From the NCBI GenBank assembly GCA_014526335.1, contig JACTAT010000218.1, positions 186,001-250,000 on the forward strand: DNA of 64,000 nt, read 5' to 3'. This DNA comes from Chrysaora quinquecirrha. Taxonomy: Eukaryota; Cnidaria; Scyphozoa; Semaeostomeae; Pelagiidae. The translations under genes and the position numbers were made by a program. Every line of letters begins with the position of its first letter. Position 1 is the first letter of the stretch. The notes below the pieces were generated by a model that saw nothing but the letters and a program-made list of their open reading frames with translations, was not told the origin of the DNA and searched no databases. Below, piece after piece: positions 46,794 through 56,157 of the stretch.

Positions 46794-47225
46794 GGTCATT
46801 CCCGCAGCTTCCGTTTACGTGACCAGCCCCAGTGACGCAGTTGCCATGACAGCTCTTTACTTGCGATATGATTTTTGTGTCACACGAATTTGATTGATTT
46901 TTTTGTGTCACACAAACTTTCGATTGAATTTTTTGTGTCACACAAACTTCCGATTGAATTTTTTGTGTCACACAAATTTTTGATAGATTTTTGTGTCAAA
47001 CACATTTATGATTGAACTTGTTGTGTCACATAAGTTTGTTATTGATTTTTTTGTGTTACACAAATTTGTGATTGATGTCGACAAAAACGAAAGATCGATC
47101 AACAAAAATGAAAGATCAATTGACAAAAATGAAAGATCGATCGACAAAAATGAAAGATCGATCGACAAAAATATGAAAGTTGGCATCACAAAATTTTATA
47201 TTTTTGGCCGCTTTGGCGCACCATA
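46794..47225 (-). repeat. Right TIR with two minisatellites
   Basis: Inverted copy of 42284-42715: GGTCATTCCCGCAGC tip at the inner edge, then the 30-bp units, then the 21-bp TCGATCGA units, then TTTGGCGCACCATA at the outer edge. Confidence 0.95.
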
Positions 47226-47237
47226 GTTTCACGTCTA

Positions 47238-49800
47238 ATGGCAGCACTAATGGAAGCATTATGCCAGGATAGAATTGCAGATTCCTCGGATGCCTTAATA
47301 ACCGTTGTTCACGAGATAGCAAATTATCGTTTTTTTAAAAGACCAAACTCTAGGAGCAGTGATGGAGAGGAAATAAGAAAGAACAAGGAAGCTGCGAGAG
47401 CGAAGTGGATAAAAATTGTGTGCAGGACAAGAGTAAAAGATGTAGATCTGGATCGTCAGTTTTGTCCAAATTCTTTCACTTACGTGAAATTCATTTTGAT
47501 CCAGACGATGTTGATGTCTTCCCAACACGGAAGGTCTTTCAAACTGGAAGCATCCCAAGGAAAAATCTGCCAAAGAAGTCACTTGAGATGGAGGGTGTAC
47601 AAGAGAGGGGAATTGTGGAACGAATACAGTTTGAATCTACTACTACTCAGTCGAAGACAGTTTATGAGTCCTTACAAGCAGTGAAAAAGAGCCTAGGGAG
47701 AATGAAGCTACAGCCATGGCGTGCAGAGACAAATGAAGATTTTATAAACTTGATTCTTGATGACACAGAGCTATCTTTACCAAACTTCTTGATCACAATC
47801 CGCAATGAAAATCAGCTGAGTGCAGCATGTTTTTATTTTGGCTGGAGGATACTACCAGTTGATAACTTAGATTTACAGAATAACTCCTTAAGACAAATTT
47901 TCTAATTTTTGTCACAGTGTGATATTTGTTGCGGCTTAGGTAGTTATATTTCTACTTCATTCAAGGAACAATTTTGCATGCTGTTCCAAAAAAGCCAATC
48001 ATAAATACTTGCTGTGACCCATTTTCAGTGTCTAGATTATTGAGAAGTAAAGGTTGCTCAACAATTTTGTTCCCAAATGTTGTGGATAGCAGCAGTTGTA
48101 ATAATAAACAAACATCACAAATGCAAAAGTTGTAATAATAACAGCATAATAATAGCAGCAGTTGTAATAATAAACAAACATCACAAATGCAAAAGCAGTC
48201 GGTCTCAAAAGTGGTTCCTGCAAAGGACAAAGCCCCATTATCTGCATGTAGCCAACAGAAACTTATTGTTACTGTCAAGGCAAGTAGACTGAAATGTAGA
48301 GAAGTGGAGAATGAGCTGTTTAAGATCAAACGGGAAATAAAATGTCATGGAATAGAAGATGATAATGACCTTCATGGAGATTTAAGATCAATTGTGGGGA
48401 ATTCAGATTTAAATACCAGCCCTCTGATGAAGTTGGTCTGGGAGGAGCAACAAAAGCTCAGTTCAATATCTCCAAAGGGGGACGCTATCATCCCCAGTTC
48501 ATTGGATTCTGTCTATCATTGCAAGCCGAGAGGTCTAGTGCATACGATGAAGTATCTGAAGTCCTTATTTTGCCAAGTCAGAGATGCCTACGAAACTATA
48601 AGCATACTTTCAAAGCTAGACCTGGTATAGTAAAGGAAAATATCAGAAAGCTTGCTTCCCTCACCAATAATTACCAACAAGGCCAACAATATGTTGGTAT
48701 TTTATTTGTGGAGATGAAAATTCACAGCAATCTAGTTTTGGATAAAGTATCTGGGCAGCTTATCGAATTTGTTGACCTGGGAGATCCAGTAATTGACTAT
48801 GTCTCATTTGATGGTGAAAATGAGATTGCACAATATGCTCTGGTTTTTATGTTAAGAGTTTTATGCACAAATTTAAGGCTGTTTTCAGCTACCATTTAAC
48901 AGATTCTGCTTGTTCAACTGTTTTCCAATTGTGGCCATTATTCTGGCAAGCTGTCTTTTGCCTTAAACATGTACTTAATTTAAAAGTTCTTTTTGTAGTC
49001 TGTGAGGGAGCATCACAAAACCGAAAATTTTTGAAACTCTATAAAAATCTTCAAGGAACCAGCAGTAGTGAAGAAAAAGTGAATTTTGTTATTTCACTGT
49101 CAATCTAGCTGCTACAAATCACGAAACATTTTTTTGGTCTGATATTCCACATCTCATGAAAACTACAAGGAATTTTCTAAAAAGTGCACAAGACTTATGT
49201 GGAATGAAGGAGAATTCATCATTTGGAGCCATATTGCAAAAGCTATATCCTGTGATCAACAAAATCAGCTTCATCATCTTCACAAAGTAGGCCCCGATCA
49301 TATACGTGTCACGCCATATGGAAAGATGAGAGTTTCTTTTGCTATTCAAGTGTGAAGTAAGAGTATGTCATTGGTATTGAGGCATTATTTCCAAGACAAC
49401 GAGGGAGAAGAAACTGCCAAGCTGTATTTATTAGTAAATGATCTATTGGACATGTGCATTGTTCAACACTAACAGCACATATACATGAGAGAAATGAAAA
49501 CATAAAGCCCTACACCTCTGTTGATGACAAAAGATTAATGTGGATGAAAGATGTATTTCTTGCTTACTTGAAAAAATGGAAAGATCATGTGGAGAGTCGA
49601 TTTGGAAACTATTCTAAGGAATAAAGATAAAAAATGTTTATGTCTCAGCAGACTTATGAGGGCTACAACATCACCATCAATTTAACAATGGATATTATAA
49701 AATATATCCTAGAGAATGGATTAAAGCTTTTAAGGCTTTTAATCTTGTCCAACTAACGCCTATTTCGCTTCTGCAATGTGTTAATGGTGCACGTTTTATG
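47238..49800 (+). pseudogene. P-element/THAP9-like transposase remnant
   Basis: Plus-strand segments in shifting frames follow P-element transposase order. Near 47400-47560 there is a degraded FFHLREIHFDPDDVDVFP region (probable THAP end), then NFLITIRNENQLSAACFYFG. 48420-48900 has SPLMKLVWEEQQKLSSISPK, AYDEVSEVLILPSQRCLR, VGILFVEMKIHSNLVLDKVS and LIEFVDLGDP. Next are EGASQNRKFLKLYKNL (about 49010), SDIPHLMKTTRN (about 49140) and KPYTSVDDKRLMWMKD (about 49510). The diagnostic SQQTYEGYNITINLTMD (about 49645) closes it. The many frame changes and stops show it is dead. The HECT element inserted only 7 bp upstream of its first ATG. Confidence 0.85.
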
Positions 49801-50496
49801 ATAACAGAATTGGCATCTTGTAGGAGTTTCGGTCTTCTACTATTAGTTACTGATACTAGGGCTTGGTAGATTCTTTGCTGACTCAAGCTCTGTGACAGTA
49901 GTATTCTCCTCATCCAATAATTTATCGCCGACATTGACTTCATCTTCGCCAGGCTGGATATCCAATGGACCTGCTTCACTATCTTCTTTTTCATGAGGCT
50001 TTTTGATTGCTTCCTTTGGACCAGTTAATTTTTTCATCAGCTTCAAATAGAATGTTTTCAATTAGAAATAGTAACAACTATAGGAAAGATACAATACACT
50101 GAGCCTCTGCAGGTACGTGTATTGCACATATAGCAGTCTCACTCGCCCTTTGGTAAAATTTTTTCATGTTACAAAATTTCCTAGCAGTCTATGGGAGTGG
50201 GACGGGGTATAAACATTCACACTGGGAAGTTTTCCCTTGTCGGAGAGAAGATTGACTCAATTTTCTGTATAGAAATCACTTTCAGCGAGTCATTTTGATT
50301 ATCGCTATTTTTGGAGAGTGGAATGGCTGCAAATATTCAAAGTTAGCACTTTTGGTAAATGTTTTGCATTAATGTCTTATTGAATACCGGCTGTTCTAAA
50401 ATAACAATAGATGAAAGAAGAACTCACCATCCTTTTGTCACAACCACTCGGCTCCACTGTTTGTTTTGGGTTGTAAACAGAGGGCACGACATCCCG
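49801..50496. other. Region with possible THAP-gene exon, minus strand
   Basis: 50061-49843 (minus) encodes a charged segment with KEAIKKPHEKEDSEAG and no domain. It may be a downstream exon of the THAP remnant at 50497-50790. Otherwise nothing recognised. Confidence 0.3.
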
Positions 50497-50790
50497 TCAT
50501 AAGAATCGTTTTGTGTTTTCTGCTTTAAATCCAGGAAGAGAGGAGACTGCTCTTGTAAAATCATCATCTACGAAATGTTCTGAACACAAGACTGGACCAG
50601 CAGTATTCTTAGATTCGTCGAAATCAACGCGATGTAGTTTTACAAACTTTCCCCTTTTTTTTGGATTTCTGTATTCTTTGGGAAATGATGTAAAGTTACC
50701 TAAGGCATAGAACTTTGGTTTTTGCAACTTTCTAAGTTTGGTAAGCCAGCACAACAAATTTTTCCTCCGTAGCTGAAATTTTTAGCCATG
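50497..50790 (-). pseudogene. THAP zinc-finger remnant
   Basis: From ATG near 50790: GGKICCAGLPNLESCKNQS, a stop, then after frame change VTLHHFPKNTEIQK, KFVKLHRVDFDES and VLCSEHFVDDDF, matching the C2CH THAP order including the C-SEHF motif and final F. The stop and frameshift inactivate it. It is oriented opposite to the adjacent P-element and so may be from another element. Confidence 0.65.
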
Positions 50791-51599
50791 ATTTGGCAAA
50801 ACTCTTGGTGAGTGTTAGTATTTTATAATAAATTTAATAAATTGTACAAAAGTTAAAAGAAGGTCTTGCTTACTACAAGCAAAGCAAGTCTTCTTATTAT
50901 GCGAACTTCAGAGGCAGAAGCCAAGATCATTAGTGAAACAAATGGAGGAAAAGTGACTTAAAAATGTCTCCACCCATAACATCTATATTTTCTTTCCCTA
51001 TTTTAAGAATATTATTCACACAAATATTTGTGCCCAAGTTACGAAGCTTCCTTTTGGTCATTACAAAACTTCCTTTTGGTCATCACAATCATTGCTTCAG
51101 ACAAGTGAGAAAAAAATCTGCAAAAATCTGTTTTATTTTATTCAAGCATATCTGAAGAGAAAATGCTAAAAATTTAATACATTTCTACATCCTAGAAGAA
51201 AAAATGGAAATTGCTCACTTCTATAAGGAGTATGAACTGAAGAAGGAACTGGACACAAACACTTTACGTCACAGAGGTCTGAATCGCAGCGGTCTGACTG
51301 CGTTCCGTTGGGGGACACTTTTTGATTAGAGTGGGTGTAATAAAACCCCAATTTCCCAAGAAATTACTTCACAGACGAAAAACCAAGCTACACCATCGTC
51401 ATCAGCAAGGTTTGTTTCATAGAATTTGTGAATAAAAATTTTTGCATCATAAACCTGCAAAAAGCTGCAAACAACAGTCTAGTCTTGGTAAATCGTACAT
51501 TTCCATTGAAATTCAAAGAAACGATTGCTGAAGCATGTCAGAAAGGGATGCTGGATGTATCAAATCAGGAACAGCTAAACGAATTTAAAAAACAATAAA
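50791..51599. other. Spacer with one exon-like segment
   Basis: 51421-51597 (plus) follows a GTTTGTTTCATAG acceptor-like word and encodes INLQKAANNSLVLVNRTFP and KETIAEACQKGMLDVSNQEQ to a stop, like a last exon of an unknown gene. Nothing else recognised. Confidence 0.3.
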
Positions 51600-52487
51600 A
51601 ACAAAGCATTTAAATTACACTTTCGCCATTTTCAAAAAAGAGTCCGATTCTAATGTTTTCCTCCAAAAACTCAACGCCTTGCATCCGTCTCTAAAATTTA
51701 CTTTCAAAAAGGAGCAAAACAACTCTCTTTGCCGTTTCTCGAAGTCTTTGTTGAAAACACTGCTACTGGATTTCTCACCAGTATATATAGGAAACCAACC
51801 TTTAGCGGCCTCTATACACGGTGGGATTCCTTTAGTCCAAAACAGAGGAAAATTAACCTCATCAACACGCTACTTCATCGGGCACTTATGATTTGCTCTA
51901 AATCTCGGCTTGATTCGGAATTGGATAAAATACGGTCTTTTCTCATTGAAAACGGTTACCCTGAGGACGTCATTTCGGATTTTTTTCGCAAGAAGATTGC
52001 CAGTTTTTCGGCTGATAAAAAGTATGGTCCGCAAAAGTGCCCTGTTTACCTAAAAATGCCTTGGATAGGAAACGTCTCATTGCGATTCGAAAGTCAAATT
52101 AAAAAGGCCATTACTAAGTGCTTCGCTGCTGCCAACCCTCGGTTAGTTTTTGGCACTCGGAAAGTTCGACCATCCATTCAAAAGGATTGCGTACCTACCA
52201 CACACAAAAGTTTAGTCATTTATGAATTCTCGTGCCAGTGTGATGCCAGGTACGTAGGTCGTACATCCCAGAGATTATGTGATAGGATAAAGCAGCATGT
52301 CCCTACTAACATTCAACTGCATAGTTTTCGGCAAAGAGAGCAACCACACCGTTGGTCTAAACAACAACCTAGTCTTGAACATGATTCTGCCATAGGACAA
52401 CATCTTCTTGATAACCCGATTTGTGCGGAAAATTACAGCAAGGATTTTTCAGAATCATTGGCAAAGCAAGATCTTTGTTTCACTTAG
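51600..52487 (+). pseudogene. Penelope-like element: RT tail and GIY-YIG endonuclease
   Basis: In two frames from about 51600: SLPFLEVFVENTATGFLTS, IYRKPTFSGLYTRWDSF, KRKINL-like PKQRKINLINTLLHRALMIC and DKIRSFLIENGYPEDVI, the conserved end of Penelope RT. These are followed by a basic linker (FGTRKVRPSIQKDCVPTTHK). The nuclease follows, YEFSCQCDARYVGRTSQRL and DRIKQHVP, carrying the GIY-YIG-type motif, Arg and the family H(V)P. The ORF ends at 52487. The RT palm upstream is absent and a frame change lies near 51730, so this is a 5'-truncated copy. The GIY-YIG domain nicks target DNA in working elements. Confidence 0.9.
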
Positions 52488-52740
52488 GGGTTTTGGAATC
52501 TGTCTACATCAAAACCAAAAGGCCGGTTCTGTGTAGACAGAAAGAATTCCTTTTCTCACTTGGACTCTTCAAATAATTCATTGGTCTTCCCGCTGTATCC
52601 GACCAGCTGATTGGTGTTTAAAACACAATGCCAATTCAGCTTCTCGTTCTTTCTGATTGGTGCATTTTGAGCCGCATCTGGGTATAAATTTTTCTTTATC
52701 TAAAAATTCAAAATGTAAATAATCCCTTATAAAATTGTAA

Positions 52741-54118
52741 TATTACCTCAGCTAAACAACATCATCAAAGGTAGTAATTTTCAAGCCAACTGGGGGAGTT
52801 GCAAAGGATACGACTTGAAATTCATTTCCAACAATCTCAATTTATCACCAAAGGTATTATTTATGAGTATTATTAATGAGCATAAATCTTTGTTTAACAC
52901 AATCCCAAATGCTGAAATTGCAACGAAATGAAAAACCTAGCAAAATTCATTTCAATAATTTATTCAGGCTCAAGAGCATCTTATGAAATGCATAGCTGAG
53001 TATGCACCAAAATTGCTAGTTGGAGAGGTATGTGGATACAAAAACAACTTTGATCTTTTTTAGGTGATAAATATTATATAATGTATATTACAAGGAAAAT
53101 ATTTTAAGAAATAAATTCTTCAATTGCAGATGTCAAAAAGAAATTTCATTGCAATGCCCACGCTGTTTCTTGAAAGGTTATTAAAACAGCATATTATGAA
53201 TATGCAATTTGGACCAGGATTCCATAAGAAATATTCAATCATTCCAACAGGACTTTCAGGTAAGATAAGTATTGGTTGCACTGCATAAGTATTTCAATGC
53301 ATCTGTAATTTGATTGAGGTTTCAAATGATTTTTAACCAAATTTCTTTATTTCACTCCACACCAGGAAAATGACATGTATTTGATGACACCAGTTGTGCA
53401 GTATAACAGTGCTTCAAGGAAGCGAAACTGGGCAATTGTTGTAAGTAACAGATGTCAATTAAAGCATATCAAATTAATGGAAACTACTAATTGAGAGGGG
53501 CTTTGAGATTTCACGGGTCCCAAGTTTTGCCAATTTTGCCCTTGGGTTTTCGGGTTTTTCCAAAAAATTATGCAGGTTTCCAGGTCAAGTATATTTAACT
53601 TGCAATGGGTTTTGCCATTTTTCTAGCTAGGTTTTCGGGTATTGTAGTATAAATGTGCGGGTTCTCGGATGTTAAACCTCACAAAGGATACCAATGTGTA
53701 AAATTCTTAGAAAAGTTGTTGAAATAAAGGTCATTTGGGTTTTCGTGTTTGTCCCAATTTTTTCCTGGGTTTTCGGATTTTGATACCCCCAAAGCTCCCC
53801 TCCTGATTAAATACATATATTTTTCTCTCTGAAATTATTTTGAAGCAACATTTCTTTAGGTTGGAATCATACAACAGCAAACAAAGAAAAACATGCTAAT
53901 GTTATTGAACCCTCTTGGAGATGATACTTGAGATTTAATCAATAAAGTGAAGTAAGTAGATTAATGTCAAATATTCTTATTATGAAATTCAATCTGAATT
54001 ACTATTTAATTCAAAATTAAAATTAAAAGTATTTCAGGTATTACTATTCAAGGATAACAAATATAAAGAAATGGAGAATTATGACCAATAATACCTTTGC
54101 AACATTGAAAAATAAGGT
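52741..54118 (+). CDS. Cryptic multi-exon gene, possibly Ulp1-like protease
   Basis: Short segments between strong splice words: about 52741-52854, about 52968-53028 (AQEHLMKCIAEYAPKLL, before GTATGTGG), 53130-53260 (MSKRNFIAMPTLFLERLLKQ, before GTAAGAT), 53366-53441 (ENDMYLMTPVVQYNSASRKR, NWAIV, before GTAAGTAA), about 53860-53951 (VGIIQQQTKKNMLMLLNPLG) and about 54039-54114 (YYYSRITNIKKWRIMTNN, before GTAACA). The MTPV...NWAIVVGI...LLNPLG pattern resembles the central fold of C48/Ulp1 SUMO-protease-like proteins found in many TEs (HW position reads NW). One TGA lies in the fifth exon. The family call is tentative; the exon chain is better supported than the function. Confidence 0.4.
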
Positions 54119-54665
54119 AACATTATATTTATGTTTTTAGTATGCCCTTCAGATTATAACAAACAAATTTATTTAAAACCAGGTATGTGCTGCTCTTATC
54201 TAGAAGAGAATCAACAAGGTTAAAGAAGGCACAGCACGGTTGCCCTAATTGATACTATTATTAAACTAGTATTGTCGTCTGATAATAGACAATAAACTGA
54301 CTGGCTCTATTGTGTAGTGCAGAGAATCATTGTCATGACTAACTTGCTTTCAAATTTAAAGTGATTGAATAAGGCATTTTTGCACTGCCTTAGCCTTGTT
54401 GTTCCCCTTCCAAAGGATAAATGTTTAAGCATTATAATCATGTGTTAATTTGATTGCAAATTGTTTCAAATATTACACTAAAATATTTATCAGATTAACC
54501 TTGAGAAAGGAAGGCTTTGGATTCTTAACATAATTTTGGATCAAGTTCATTGGATGGAGAGGAGTATATTGATGATGATAATGATTTAACACAATTTTCA
54601 GAAGAGAATAAACTGTATTAGTCTGTATGTTCTTTATTCTAATTTAGGTTGAAGTTTTTCATATT
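54119..54665. other. No gene recognised
   Basis: May hold further exons of the preceding gene (54480-54620 reads as an acidic stretch), but no confident call. Confidence 0.35.
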
Positions 54666-56157
54666 TAATGGGACCATTTAGGCCCTAGCCTAAATGTACG
54701 CTAACGCCCAGGTCTAGTTTCCAGTCTTCTTGAGTAAAGGGCTGAAAGTCTTCCTCTTTCTCGGCAAGGAACTGCCACTTGGTCAAGCTTTCCAGATCAA
54801 TAGAAGATTCGTAATTTATAAACAGTGAGACGACCTGAATCGACCTGAAACAAGCTGAAACCATCGGAAACGACCTGAAACCACCTGAAACGAGCCGTCA
54901 AATTTACAATCGAGGCTGAAACGACCTGAGAGGACCTGCTATCTTAGCAAGAAAGTGTTAAGGTCAAGGGATTTGTATTGTTCTTTACGCATTGTCGCAT
55001 TCTTTTCTTATCACAATAGGAACACGTGTCAGTATCAAAGCGGCCATCCTTTCATCAGACACCTAATTTTCTGTGAAAGACAGTCTATCGAATCCATAAG
55101 GGGTCATTGGACATGAGGGGTTATGATGATGGGCGGTTTTCCGGGTTTTTTCGACACTTCGAGAGCGATTTTACCAAGGGGCAATTCACTCCTCAGAAAG
55201 GTGTGTGAAATTTTTATGAAAACAAAAGGATCTCCAAGAGATTTTTGTGAAAACAAAAGGTTTTCTAGCAAAGGTGTACGAAGTTTTCGAAGAATGAATC
55301 ACCCCTCGGGTTTAACAGTTATACCTTCAAAAAGTGCAGTTTTTCAATTTGTGATTTTGGTGTGGTTTTAAAGAGTTTTAACATGTAGGTCTAGGCTTCA
55401 ACTATTTTGGGTAAAAAATTGTTTTTGCGGTTTTCAAACCTCTCCCCCCCCCCTATGGCTCCATAATGGAGTTTCGGAACCAACATGTTGATCTAAAGAA
55501 CTTGGGTTAAACACAAAATGCCAAATAAAAACAAAAAGAAAAGGCAAAAAAATTCAGAACCCTGGCAAAAAAAAGGTACGCTTATACCGAGGGGCAATTA
55601 TTCACTCCTTGAAAATCTCGTACACCTTTACTGGAAGTCCTATTGCTTTCTTGGAATTCCCTGGAAATTCCTTTTGTTTTAATGAAAATCTCGTACGCCT
55701 TTTTGCAGAGTGAAATGCCCCTCGGCTTATACAGTAAATGGGAATTTGTGGGAGAACGGCAACAACAAAATATCTTTATTGAAAATAGACTCCTCCTTTT
55801 GATCAGGAAATCATATCAAGTCAATCAATCAATTTTCAACAGATTAAGAACAATACCTTCCCAGAGGGATGGCCGCTTTGTTACTGACACATGTTTCTAT
55901 TGTGATAAGAAAAGAATGTGACAATGCGTAAAGAACAATACAAATCGCTTCGCCTTAACACTTTGTTGCTAAGATAGCAGGTCGTCGCAGGTCGTTTCAG
56001 CCTCGATTCCAAATTTGACGGCTCGTTTCAGGTCGTTTCAGGTCGTTTCAGATGGTTTCAGCTCGTTTCAGGTCGTTTCAGTTCGTCTCACTGTTTATAT
56101 AAATTACGTAGAAGATTTGGTATTAATGTGCCATGTTGGCTTAATATTCAAAATTTG
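54666..56157 (+). repeat. Dispersed repeat, copy 1, split by an insertion
   Basis: Left part 54666-54809 starts TAATGGGACCATTTAGGCCC; right part 56118-56157 continues GGTATTAATGTGCCATG. Together they align with 58671-58855. The 1.3-kb transposon at 54810-56108 separates the halves. Confidence 0.85.
54810..56108. mobile_element. 1.3-kb transposon with minisatellite TIRs and 9-bp TSD
   Basis: The ends CGTAATTTATA...AACAGTGAGACGA are inverted on both sides, and TAGAAGATT flanks both (54801-54809, 56109-56117). The TIRs are about 240 bp and contain tandem 10-bp units of CCTGAAACGA. An unoccupied copy of the target at 58671-58855 carries the 9-mer once. The interior lacks coding capacity and contains a second inverted repeat (about 55165-55740, tips near CCGAGGGGCAATT). 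A 9-bp duplication suggests a Mutator-like class, like the larger element at 19455-24030, but the sequences are different. Confidence 0.92.

Larger units (their letters stand above)
42284..47225. mobile_element. 4.94-kb transposon carrying an intact HECT E3 ligase gene
   Basis: It starts TATGGCGCGCCAAAGCGG and ends with the complement of TATGGTGCGCCAAAGCGG. The 6-mer GTTTCA flanks both sides (42278-42283, 47226-47231). The TIRs are 432 bp each (42284-42715 and 46794-47225), near-identical, with two kinds of internal tandem repeat. The interior holds one two-exon HECT ligase gene on the minus strand and no recognisable transposase. Termini of type TAY and a 6-bp duplication are, from memory, features of IS3EU elements. 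The near-identity of the TIRs and the open HECT frame suggest a recent insertion. Confidence 0.93.
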
